A DNA stretch of 64,000 nt from Brugia malayi (taxonomy: Eukaryota; Nematoda; Chromadorea; Rhabditida; Onchocercidae). Numbering within the stretch: the first letter of the stretch is position 1; each line of letters begins with the position of its first letter. The stretch spans positions 2,165,001 to 2,229,000 of the forward strand of contig NW_025062476.1 in NCBI RefSeq assembly GCF_000002995.4, read 5' to 3'. A program made the translations under genes and the position numbers. The notes below the pieces were generated by a model. That model worked only from the letters and a program-made list of their open reading frames with translations, was not told the origin of the DNA and ran no database searches. Below are positions 13,401 to 24,700 of the stretch, piece after piece.

Positions 13401-16400
13401 CACTTTTAGTATCCAATGCAGTAGTAGCTTCATCAAGAAGTAAAATTTTTGGATTCTTCACCAACGCACGAGCTATAGCAATACGTTGCTTTTGTCCGCC
13501 AGATAATTGTACGCCACCTTCACCGATACGTGTTTTATAACCCTAAAATGAAATGATATAATTTAGAAAAATAAATTTTAATTAAAATTTCGAAAATAAA
13601 TTCATACAAAAATAATTTTTTCCTTTTTTTTTTTTAGGGAATAAATTTTTTTTTGATATATTTAAAATTACCTTTGGAAGTTCTTCAATGAAATTATGTG
13701 CATTTGCTATCTGACATACTCGTTTCATATCTTCATTTGTCATTTTTTCGTTCCCTAAATAAAAAAAATTCATTTTTTGTATGAATAAAATTTTTACATT
13801 TGAACTTAATAAATCAAATTTGAAAAAAAAAAAAAGAAATTTCTTATTAAATTTGTCAATGTTTTTTTTTTTTTTTTTTTCAATTTTAATAAATGAAATT
13901 TTACCGAGTCGTATATTCTCCTCAATAGTTGTCGCAAAAAGTACAGGCTCTTGTGATACCACACCGATCATTTGTCGTAACCATCGAATATTTATCGTAT
14001 CAAGCGGAATGCCATCTATTGTCAACTAAACTTTTTCTCCTATCTACTGGATTTTTATTTCTTCTAATTCAAGTGTTAATTTAATACTAAAATTATTCAT
14101 GTGGAATTATCAAAAGAGATACTTTCAATCTTTGTGATCCAAAAAAAAAAAAAAAAAATTTTTGATCATTAGTGATCAGAAATAATCATAATCAAATAGC
14201 TAAAAGTCTGTAATAATTCTAACTAATCTTATTTGATAAACATAGAATTCTTTCAGTTTCAATCTCCGTCATAAATGTCAAAAATTGAATTTTTTTTTTT
14301 TTTTTTTTTGAAATTTCAAAACTCTATTTGCACTCCATTTCATAATTTAAATATTCATAAAAATAATTTACTTCACCACATCCTTGATTGTAATATCGAA
14401 GTAGTAAACCAACTAAAGTACTTTTGCCACAACCGCTTGAACCAACTAGCGCCACTGATTGCTCAGCTTTCACCTATTTTTTTTTTTTTTTTTTTTGTTT
14501 AGAGTAATGATTCAACATTATATTGTAAATCAGATCAATTCAAATTCCAGTTTTTCTTTTCCATTTCCAATTATTTCTCTGTTTTTAGAGTTTTTTCCTG
14601 ATTACATTGTACAATATGATGAGTTTTATTTCTTTAGTATAATTGATTTCAATTTTTAAATTATCCAAATTTTATAGTCAAATCAGTACCTTAAAGCTTA
14701 TTCCTTTTAAAACCTCTTCATCCGGTCTTGTAGGATAGCAGAAATGGACATCCTTAAATTCAATTTCACCTTTCGGATTTGCTATATTTATCCCTTCTGT
14801 GCTTTGGCAATCAATTTCCGGTATCTGTAAATGTATAAGAATTGATTCCAGAACTGTATAAACCATCAATGACCTGATCTCAGCAATAAACGGATGAAAT
14901 GAAATGATCTTTGAAAAAATATCCAACGTTTTTAAAAATCTCTCTCACGTAAAGTCACGTCCTCTCTTACGTGCAGTCATATTCACATTAGTCAAAATAT
15001 ACACAATTTCACGTTTTTAAAAATCTCTCTCACGTAAAGTCACGTCCTCTCTTACGTGCAGTCATATTCACATTAGTCAAAATATACACAATTTCACTTA
15101 TCACTCTTACGTAAAATCACGTCCTCTTACGTGCAGTCATAATCACATTAGTCAAAATATACACAATTTCACTTATCAATCTCACGTAAAGTCACGTCCT
15201 CTCTTACGTGCAGTCATATTCACATTAGTCAAAATATACACAATTTCACTTAATGATTGTAATCAATTATCAATTATCATTACATTCACAATTTACATAT
15301 TTTTTTTTTCAATTTTTTTACATTAGTACTTTTTTAAAACATTTTTCTTTTTTTCTTTTTTTACATTTTAAAGCAATGCAAATTTTTGAGTCATTTTATT
15401 AGAAGCTTATTTACTTCCATGACTCACCCGATCAATAATTTCAAAAATGGAAATAGCTGCATTTTGCGCAGTCATTATTGCGCCAATTTGTGGTACAGCC
15501 ATACCAAGTGATAATGTACCACCTATTGCCGCCCAAAAAGTGGCAAATACCGCACCTGCCTCAATGAAGCCATCGTTGTATAATTTTGTACCGTACCTTA
15601 AATATCAAAATTTGATTGGAATATATTTTCTTATACTTCTCTCTTTCTATCGATTTACTCATCTAAATTCAATTAATTAAATTCAATTGAAATGTAAAAA
15701 AAAAAAAAAGAAAAAGAAAAATTTTGCTTAATGATAGCTTTGAATAAGAATTATTTAATTTTAATTATAAATTAAACATTTATTTACCCACCAGAATGCA
15801 GTACCCATTGTAATGAAAATAAGACAAAAGAGCCATGCAGTTGCAAGCGCAATAAACAAAGCCTTACGATGACCGAACTCTGATGCTTTGTTCAATTCAT
15901 TTTGATATCTAAAATTTGTTTTTTCCTGTTAAAAATACAAGAATACAATTTAGTTAGCTTATAAATTCATCTTTCTAAAATATTTAAAAATATGGGAAAA
16001 TTTTATCATTTACTTATCAAAAATTTAAAGAGAAATTGAAAAAAAAAAAAAAGAAATGTTTAAAAAATAAATTTTTATAAAATTTGATAGATATTGTTAA
16101 AATATTAATTAAAAAAAATTATTATAAAATAAATTTTTATTTTATTATTAAAAAAAAAAAAATTATAAAAAAATAAAACCTATTAATTTCCTTCTTCTGA
16201 CCATTTAAAGCTATAACTGTTCGAATTCCAACAATTACTTCTTCAGCTACTGCACCTGCTTTCTCATATGCATGTAATTCCTTTCGTACACTGGTTGAAA
16301 CGAACTGAATTAATAAATTGAATTTAATATTTCAATTTTTGTTTAATTGAAATTTTCAAAGAAATTAACCCTAATTTTTTATTTGAATGATATCAAATAA

Positions 16401-19121
16401 TCTACAAATAGAATATTAGATTGATTGAAATGATTCTTCCAGAAGTTTTTTTTTTTATTGATCTGAAGATTTTTGTATGTAGAACAAAACTTTCAGCAAG
16501 ATTATCCGTTCCTCATTATAATTTAAAAAATTTATTTAGAGAGAGGACAAGAGAGAGAGAGAGAGAGAGAATAACTTACTCTTGTCAAGAAAGCCATTAA
16601 TCCAGCCAGAATCGGCATAAAAGCTAACATTATTAGTGTCATTCCCCAACTGAAAAAAAAAAAAGAAAACAAATTTTTTTTTTAAAAAAATATCATAAGA
16701 GAATAAGTAAATAATTAGGAAGCCTACTTCAAATATTAAAATTTTATTTTAATGTTAACTAAATTTCATTTAAGTAATTATAAAAGTTAGTCTTCTTTGA
16801 ATGATATTTTACAAAAATGAATGTAAAAAAAAAGAAAAGAAAAATAAAAATTTCGATTTTTTGCTCTTAGAAGAGAGAAAATTTGATTCAAATTTTTGTT
16901 TTTTTTTTTTCAAAAATTTTCATTTTTGTTTTTTTTTTTTCTTTTTCTCATAAAATTGCATGGAAAAATAATTTGAAATTTACCTGCATATGAATGCAAC
17001 AACTATTCCACCGATAAATGCTGTCCCATTTGAAAATAAAATACCCACTTTATCACCAATACCATCTTTTATTCTATCAATTCCACTAAAATAAAAACAC
17101 TAAATTTTATTGCAGACATTTAATTCATATTAAAATTCAACAAGAAAAATTAATATTAAAACAAATTTTACAAATTTAAAAATTATTTTAACTTTTTTGC
17201 TATATTCCTAAATTAGACTTTTAAATTGTACCTATAATTTTTCCAATTATACTTCTTGTCATCTTTGATACAATTATGTATATTTTAGAATTTGAAAGAA
17301 ATCTTTTTTTCTGCTGTATGTATGAATTAATATTTTTAATTGTAAAAAAAAAAAAAAAAAAGTTAGCAAAAAAAAATTTTTTTCTTTCGGATTCACTAAT
17401 TTTAACTTGTTTAAAAATTTTTTTCTTCCGGATTCACTAATTTTAACTTGTTTAAAAATTTTTTTCTTCCGGATTCAGTAATTTTAACTCGTTTAAAAAT
17501 TTTTTTCTTTCGGACTCACTAATTTTAATTTGTTTAAAAATCTTTTTCTTCCGGATTCAGTAATTTTAACTTGTTAATCCAATTTTGAAATCCTGCATAG
17601 TACATACTCAGACATTTTCGTTATCAATTCACCGGATGGATGCGAATCGAACCAACCCATATTCTGTCGCAGTACGGCCGCAAAATAACGTTTACGAATT
17701 TGATAAATCTGTCGTTCACAAATTGTATGCCAACAAGTCATCTATAAGTTTGAAATTGAAAATCAAAATTTAATATTTTTAAAGTCAAATTAATATTAAA
17801 TAGGGAACAGATAATTAAAATAACATTGACATATAATTACACATAAATAATTAAAATTTAATTGAAATTTAAACAGATAATTAAAATAACATTGATATAT
17901 AATTACACATAAATAATTAAAGTTTAATTGAAATTTAAACAGATAATTAAAATAACATTGATATATAATTACACATAAATAATTAAAGTTTAATTGAAAT
18001 TTAAACAGATAATTAAAATAACATTGACATATAATTACACATAAATAATTAAAATTTAATTGAAATTGAAACAGATAATTAAAATAACATAGATATATAA
18101 TTACACATAAATAATTAAAATTTAATTGAAATTTAGACAGATAATTAAAATTTAATCAGTCTGATGAAGAATGCTGTACAATTCTTATTAAAAAAGACAA
18201 ATTTTTATAGCAAAATGATGAATAGAATTCGGTTTATCTCTAATAATTATTGTCAAATTTGATTGATTTGTGATTGGATTAATCGATTAAATGATTTAAA
18301 ATTATAACAGTTTACGAAATACCACTAAAATTATTTGTGTAATTGAATGTATCATTCTTAAATGATTGTATAAATTATAATAGTATAAATATTTAAACAA
18401 TTCCTCATCTGTAAGTATCTGTAAATAAAATACTTACAGAAATAGTTGCTAGGATGAGAATTGCAATACCGTATCCGAAGTACATAAAGATAGCTTCCAT
18501 TGCTCCATCATGAAATTTCAATTCATCAAATTCTTCTGTTCCCCATTTTGTTTGACCTTTGATCAGTGTGTCTGATAATCTTTTGAAGATAATTGATTGA
18601 ACAGCTTGTAAACTACCCTGAGCTATGCTCAGTAAAATGCCAGTTATTAATAAGAAATAATCGAATGGTTTCGCATAACGATACTGAAATCATTAATAAA
18701 ACAATGTTATTTTAAAAAAAGTTTAAATTCTAAAATTTAAAAAAAAACCAAAAGGACAGTTCAAATTTTAAAATCAAAAAAATAAATAAATAAACAAACA
18801 ATCGATAAGAAAGGCATTCGTTTTGTACTGATTTTCATCTCATTTTTCCGGTTGCTATTTTTTAAATTCGTTCTCCATCCGGAATCATCATTTAACCGCC
18901 TATAACATATAATTTTGCAATAAAAAAAAAAAAAAAATTGACACAAATATAAATTTTGCAAGTTTTAAATGAAAAAAGCAAGGATGCTGATAATTAGACA
19001 TTTCGATATAAAATTTCCGAACTTCTAATTATTACTTTTCAATGCTTACTGACTGCAAATCATAATCATCGTTTGCCAATTTTCCAGCTTTATTGCTTTC
19101 TATCCTTGAAATTGGTGACAT
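7401..19121 (-). CDS. pgp: P-glycoprotein (ABC transporter, ABCB full transporter), 27 exons, about 1292 aa
   Basis: ATP-driven efflux pump of the plasma membrane. Exons: 19121-19054, 18899-18800, 18683-18438, 17741-17608, 17085-16984, 16649-16580, 16304-16180, 15908-15792, 15596-15428, 14824-14690, 14473-14372, 14025-13905, 13754-13672, 13542-13372, 13287-13185, 13061-12951, 11777-11668, 11459-11298, 11066-10845, 10499-10402, 10341-10152, 10002-9761, 9466-9310, 8863-8669, 8208-8008, 7866-7720, 7598-7401. All phases agree. Layout is TMD1 (about 45-375), NBD1 (about 378-640), linker, TMD2 (about 690-1040), NBD2 (1047-1292). NBD1 has Walker [10 protein letters not shown] (433-441), Q-loop SQEP (480-483), LSGGQ (537-541), Walker B ILLLDE (to E562), H593. 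NBD2 has Walker A 1087-1095, Q1135, LSGGQ 1191-1195, E1216, H1247. All catalytic residues are present and the length is normal for the family. The start of exon 19 (11066 or 11073) is the least certain border: only 11066 keeps frame. Which nematode pgp paralogue it is cannot be decided here. Confidence 0.95.
8280..8530. repeat. Minisatellite, about 2.3 copies of a roughly 100-bp unit, in a pgp intron
   Basis: The motifs AACTCAAAAATTCAAATA, TTTCATTTCAGC and ACCTATTTTCGTA recur in the same order about 100-115 bases apart in the intron between pgp exons 24 and 25 (8209-8668). Confidence 0.75.
11161..11232 (-). pseudogene. Degenerate bacterial-type tRNA-Gln (anticodon TTG) in a pgp intron
   Basis: Read on the minus strand, the D arm (AGCCAAGTGGTAAGGC), anticodon arm (stem GCGGT/ACCGC, loop TTTTGAT, anticodon TTG) and T arm (stem GAAGG/CCTTC, loop TTCGAAT) are all intact. 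The 3' acceptor strand is TACCCAG followed by TCG, with no CCA. The 5' acceptor half (TTATGTG) pairs poorly with it, having two non-pairs and two wobbles, so the gene is broken at its 5' end. The body follows the bacterial tRNA-Gln(UUG) pattern (GCCAAGnGGTAAGGCA, GGTTTTTGATACC), not the eukaryotic tRNA-Gln, and nematode mitochondrial tRNAs lack a T arm. The likely source is an endosymbiont such as Wolbachia. It lies wholly inside the intron between pgp exons 18 and 19 (11067-11297), antisense to nothing and in the pgp orientation. Confidence 0.8.
12367..12561. repeat. Tandem repeat, two copies of 96 bp, in a pgp intron
   Basis: Two apparently identical 96-bp units, marked by GTTTCGTACAATTTTAG at 12370 and 12466 and by GTGGATACCTACGTATGTG at their ends. 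They lie in the 1.2-kb intron between pgp exons 16 and 17. The open frames across them on both strands are products of the repeat. Confidence 0.9.
14926..15253. repeat. Minisatellite, about 4 copies of a unit up to 85 bp, in a pgp intron
   Basis: Repeated motifs CTCACGTAAAGTCACGTCCT, CTTACGTGCAGTCATA and CATTAGTCAAAATATACACA. The first two copies are 85 bp apart (14926, 15011); the later copies are shorter. The unit is rich in CACGT/ACGTG. It lies in the intron between pgp exons 9 and 10 (14825-15427). Confidence 0.9.
17384..17580. repeat. Minisatellite, about 5 copies of 41 bp, in a pgp intron
   Basis: GGATTCACTAATTTTAACTTG followed by TTTAAAAATTTTTTTCTTCC-type sequence recurs at 17389, 17430, 17471, 17512 and 17553, a 41-bp period with a few substitutions. 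Intron between pgp exons 4 and 5. Confidence 0.88.
17808..18160. repeat. Minisatellite, about 5.3 copies of 66 bp, in a pgp intron
   Basis: ACAGATAATTAAAATAACAT followed by ATATAATTACACATAAATAA recurs at about 17808, 17873, 17939, 18005, 18071 and 18137. Intron between pgp exons 3 and 4, starting only about 70 bases beyond exon 4. Confidence 0.88.
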
Positions 19122-21445
19122 TATGCTAATATCTTTTTATTTTTATATTCCTAAAAGTTTTTGCTTTTATTTAAAAAAAAAAAAAAAAAAAAGGAAATTA
19201 ATAAGAAATGAATTGTTTTATAATGCATTTTTTGCATAGCTTTAAATTCAAAAGCTTTTTTTGAAAAAATTCCAAAGTTTAAAAAAAATTATTTTAGAAT
19301 GATTTTTGGAAATCAATTTTTATTGTTATTTCTGTTTATTATGAGGTCATCCTTAGGTCAAGTTAATATGAAATGAGCTTAAAATGAAATGAAGATAGAA
19401 ATAACCGTTCAGTACTACCCATTCAGATGAATCAAGCTTGTTAAAAATTGAAATTTTGATAATATAAAAAGTTTTATTTTTGCTAGAATTTGATAAGCAG
19501 AAGCTTAATTTAGCTTTAATTTACTATTTTGGGTAAACAAGCAAAAATTTTCGGGTAATATTATTTGTGCATACAGAATATATAATATAGGATAGAAATT
19601 GTAGCAAAAACTTTATCAAAAGATTACAATGCATATTTTAAAAATCAAAAATGAAAGAAATTGAAGTTTTAAATTTGAGACCAATATGTACAGAACGAAG
19701 AGCGAACAACTGATAAAGGATTAATGCAAATAGTTTTAAGAAGGATTGAAATTTTTTTGCAATTAATAAAAATGAAAGAAAGAAATCAATGGATAATAAG
19801 AATGTGTAATACTGATTATTCTCTTATCATTATGCTCAATTCTTGCTGATAAGCTAAAATTAGAGCAATGCAAAAATAACTTTTGCCTTTGCTAGTTATC
19901 ATCATTGTTAGCTTATTGAGCAATCGAAAATTATTCATTCAAAGTGTTTGATTCTCATGTATATTCGTCTTGTTTACAACGAGAAAATTCTTCAATGATT
20001 AATCTGCTGTTATCACTTATCACTTATCACCTAAACATCAGAGTAGTTTCTTTACAAAATGAAAACAGAACTGTTTGTTTCATGGACTTTGTACGCTGCA
20101 TCAGATAATAATTTTTTCTTTTTCTTTTTTTTTTTGTATGTACAAATTGTTGTTATTAACAGTTAGAAATAATAATTTCAATGGAAGTTGAAAGTATGCA
20201 AAATTGATAATAGCTAAAAGAATTAGTTTAATTTATGAAATTTAATTTTAAATTTCATTCTTTAGCATAGATGAGAAAATATGAAAATGAACTTTAGTTC
20301 GTTCATGTGAAGATAAATGCTAATCATTTTATTAACTTCATTAATTTTTTCGAATTCTTCAATCAATCAAAATGTTGTTCCAGAATTTAGTATAGCTATA
20401 GATGAAATTTAAATTTATTTTATTTCATAAATTATGATACTTGACAGTATTTATTATTGTCCAAGAAAATATCTAATCAATTTTAAAAATTTTTCCAGCC
20501 AAGTTGTTGATATTTGATATAAGCGAAAATATGACACAAAGTTTACTGTTTATCGAGAATATATTTTATTATTGAAAAATTGCAAAGGATTGATGAAATA
20601 AGTCAAAAATAGCTGAATTCCTAATTTTGTGGTATATTTTGAGAATTTGTAAATTGTATGTAAATTTTATCTACTGACAAAAAGCAATATAATTTAGCAA
20701 AACAAAAAGATAAGGTTAAAAAAAAAGAGTTAGGAAAGTTAATTTCTGGACATTCTCGAAGAGTATGGATGAGAATTATATTTTCAGATAGCAAATTTAC
20801 ATATAAATTTCAAGCCATCATAGAAGTGCAAATAATTTCTGATTGTGTCGAGAATTTAGAAGTAAAGTAACTATAAAATATCTTTTGTTACTTATCTTAA
20901 ACAGGCAGACACATTTGTGAATTCTCGACTTTGTACTTTCAACTTTTTAAATATCATTGTCATTGATAATTCTTATCTTATCGGTAAATTTTTTTGATTA
21001 AATAAATTACAATTTTCAGAATGTTAGAATAGAAAAAGCACTAAAAATAACAAATATGAGGAAAAAAGAGGAAAAAAAATGAGTGAAAAGTTGCTAATTT
21101 AAATATACAAAGAAAAAGAAAGGAAAAAAGTTAAATGTAAGTTAAAAAATTTTTCTCTGATGATAAATTTACATATAAAATATTTAAATTTATTATTTAT
21201 AATATATCTAAATGTCATCTATAATTGTCATTTTCTAAATTTTTCATCAGTGAAAACGGTTGGTAGTGAATGATTTAATTTTTTTCTGCAATTTCGTATA
21301 TTCTAGGAAAACGGATTTGATGCTATTTGTGTTAGAAATAATAAATAAAACAATAAATAATTTTTGCTTAATCTTTTTTTTTTGGATATTAGAAAGTAAA
21401 AATTTTCTGAATTTTTTAGGATTGATTTAGAATAAAATTTTCATA
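19122..21445. other. Divergent (head-to-head) intergenic region between pgp and the CPEB gene
   Basis: About 2.3 kb of AT-rich DNA holding the promoters or outrons of both the minus-strand transporter and the plus-strand CPEB gene. No exon or clear regulatory motif was recognised. A TTTTTTAG at 21413-21420, just before the CPEB start codon, is a candidate trans-splice or 5'UTR acceptor. Confidence 0.55.
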
Positions 21446-21662
21446 ATGTCCGAACAGTCTAAGCCATCAACAAAACGACATTTACCTACACGGCGTTACA
21501 ATCAAATGTTTACAGATCACTACTTTTGGACTACTGATTCATCATCAACAAATGATGTAAGCCAATAAGAATTTTTTAAAAATTTAACTTTCAAAATTTA
21601 AATCGTTTTTAAAATCTTTAAACATCTGACTATCACTCATATACAACTATAGTAATAATAAA

Positions 21663-21701
<39 letters not shown>

Positions 21702-24700
21702 AAGAATTGAAAGCTAAGTGAATTAATCGGTATTACTTTAAATTATTACTTTAATTATTCTTAATTTTTTTTTCTTACTTAATTGGCGTACTAAATGCAG
21801 TTAAATTTTTAGATTCATAGTAAATCCACGTCAACGTGTTCGTTATCATCAGCAATAAATGGACAAAAAGGTGACGATAGTTTCATATCGTTAATTAGCA
21901 ATGCAGGTCTCGACAATGATTTACTATCGGATAGCACAGGAACCGTATCAGATGTTAATGAATCATTAATGAATGCTATCAGTAAAGAACAAGGTGACAG
22001 TATACGACAATCAACAAATGATAAAAATATTTCGAAGTGCAATAATCACTCTCAAATTGAGGTGATATTTGAAGAGAAATTAAAATGTCTTAAATTGAAG
22101 CTAATAATGAATAATCGCTAGTATATTTGACATAATTAAGAATATTATCGAGAGCATTTTGCAGTGTATCTGGATGAAACTATAATTTTACTACTTTCTA
22201 TTTGCATCTTGCAGAAGAATGAATGCTTCTGCTGCAGGAATCAGTATCATTATCATCACAAATCTTATCATCATCATCATCGATTGAGCCAGAAAATAAA
22301 CTTATCAGTCGAGCGTTGGAATTAGCACAATCACTTTTTGGACCAAATACGACAATTGTTAAAACATTTCAAGCAATTCCAATTCAACATGAATTTGATT
22401 CTGATGATAATTATGATGATGATACAACTCAAATTGCTCGTATGTTTGCTAATATTTTATTTTCTATGTTTTCATTGAAAAAAAAAAAATGAAAACAAAA
22501 AAAAAAAAAAACATTTAGAAGTCATTAGATGTTACTAAATTTTATAAATCTAGAAATATTACATATATTTTTAAATATTAGTTAATTAATTAAAGAATGA
22601 AATTTATTCTAAGGATTGGAAGGTAAGAAACAGAGTGGTGAACTGGTAGAAATTGATGAAATGAAACAAAATGAAGGTACAACTACTCATAGAACAGATA
22701 CATTTGATAATTTCAAAAATCGAATTACTTCATCAACATTTACCGCTCAAACTTCCTTATTGAATCGTAGTGATTTTACAGCTCTTGAGGTTAACATTTT
22801 TTTTTTTTTTTTCATTTTATTTTTGAATTTAGATATTGTTTAGCGATCAGTTAAGATAAATTTATGTAAATTCATTAAAGGAAAAAAAAGAATTCATTAC
22901 TTTTTGTTATTTTAGATTAAATGCAAGAATTTATTTTTTGATAAATCAATGATTTAATTAAATTTTCTAACAAAGCAAAAAATTTTGTTCTTCTTTCTCT
23001 TCTAACTATCGCAAAAAATTTTCACAAAAATTTTTACAAGCATTTAAAAACATGAAATTGTCTGATAACATATAATCCTTCTATCATTTTCAATTACAAT
23101 TTAATTACAAATTCTATTGTTTACTTTTTTCATTGCAAGATAATGCGAAAAAGACAGAAAGTAAATAAAATAATCAATTAGTCCTCATTAATTCTAAAAA
23201 TTTTGCTTGTAGCTCTGGTATGCATTTTGATTCCATCTTGCATAAAAAACAAAAATCTTTTCTTTTTTTTTTTCATTAATTGTTTTCTTTTTTATGTTAT
23301 CTAACAACTAAAATTTTAAGTTGCATAGCTTTTCTGGAGACAACGAATAAAACAACAAAAAATGAATTGATGAAAAAGAAAAGAAGCAAAAAGATGACTA
23401 TTTATTAAATTTTTTAGTTTCAAGATGGATTCGACTTCTCATTTTTTTTTTAATTTATACTGAAACTCTTTTTCCTTCATATGATAATTTATAATATTTT
23501 AGTTTTTTATCATTGTCATTCATTCATTTCACTTTTACCACCATCATCATCATCACCCTTTTTGCCATATCATCATCGTCATCACTTTTGCCATCATCAT
23601 CGTCATCACCTTTGCCATCATCATTACCATCGTCATCACTTTTGCATCATTATCATCATCGTCATCACTTTTGCCATCATCATCATTATCATCACTTTTG
23701 CCATCATCATCGTCATCACCTTTGCCATCATCATCACCATCGTCATCACTTTTGCCATCATCATCATGATCGTTATCACTTTTGCATCATTATCATCATC
23801 ATCATCACTTTTGCCATCATCATCGTCATCACTTTTGCCAACATCATCACCATCGTCATCACTTTTGCATCATTATCATCATCGTCATCACTTTTACCAT
23901 CATCATCATTATCATCACTTTTGCCATCATCATCGTCATCACCTTTGCCATCATCATCACCATCGTCATCACTTTTGCATCATTATCATCATCTTCATCA
24001 CTTTTGCCATCATCATCATCATCGTCATCACTTTTGCGTCATTATCATCATCGTCATTACTTTTGCCATCATCATCATTACTTTTGCCATCATCGTCATC
24101 ACTTTTGCCATCATCATCATAACTTTTACTATCATCATCATTAATCCGCAGGTTTTAAATGCTATTTATCGTAACGCACCTGTTGGTGGCTCCCATTTTG
24201 TGAAACCTACATCAACTACATTTTCATATATACCACAAAATGATAAATCACAATCTCAAGTGAAAACTAAAACATGTAAGTTACTTTTTTTTTTTTAAAG
24301 TTTCATAAAATTCTTGAAAAAATCAACATTTCGAAAATTTGGAAAATTTTCCTTTTTGAATTACTATTTGAAATTTCAAGCAATATAATATATATTGATT
24401 TTACAATTGTAACACAATTGTCTCATTGATAAGTTTTTTTTTTTTTTTTTTTTTTTTTTAAACAATTGATAAATAATAATTTGTAGCATGGTTCTTATCA
24501 AAATTCAGTAATTACTTTAATCATTTATCAGTATTCTATTATATCTAAATTATAGCAACAACAACGAACACAGAATCAGAACAATCAACACACGGACGTG
24601 ATGAAGAGTTTATGCATCAACAACAACAACGTGATCTAATGGATGAATATTTTCATCGATCCACCGATCTACATCATATCAAGACAACTTTTGGTCGTCA

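Noticed and set aside
14926..18160. Regularly spaced direct repeats that could suggest a CRISPR array
   Set aside because: The units are contiguous tandem copies without unique spacers, lie in introns of a eukaryotic gene, and have no cas genes nearby.
22223..22237. Upstream ATG at 22223 and acceptor at 22214 for CPEB exon 3
   Set aside because: The acceptor at 22214 leads to a stop in the required phase. The acceptor CTGCAG at 22232-22237 keeps the frame from exon 2 to exon 4.
23481..24298. Long plus-strand open frames rich in His, Ser and Ile across 23.5-24.3 kb
   Set aside because: They run through a CATCAT minisatellite that is open in all three frames. The region lies in a CPEB intron, and only the last 124 bases before 24275 are exon.
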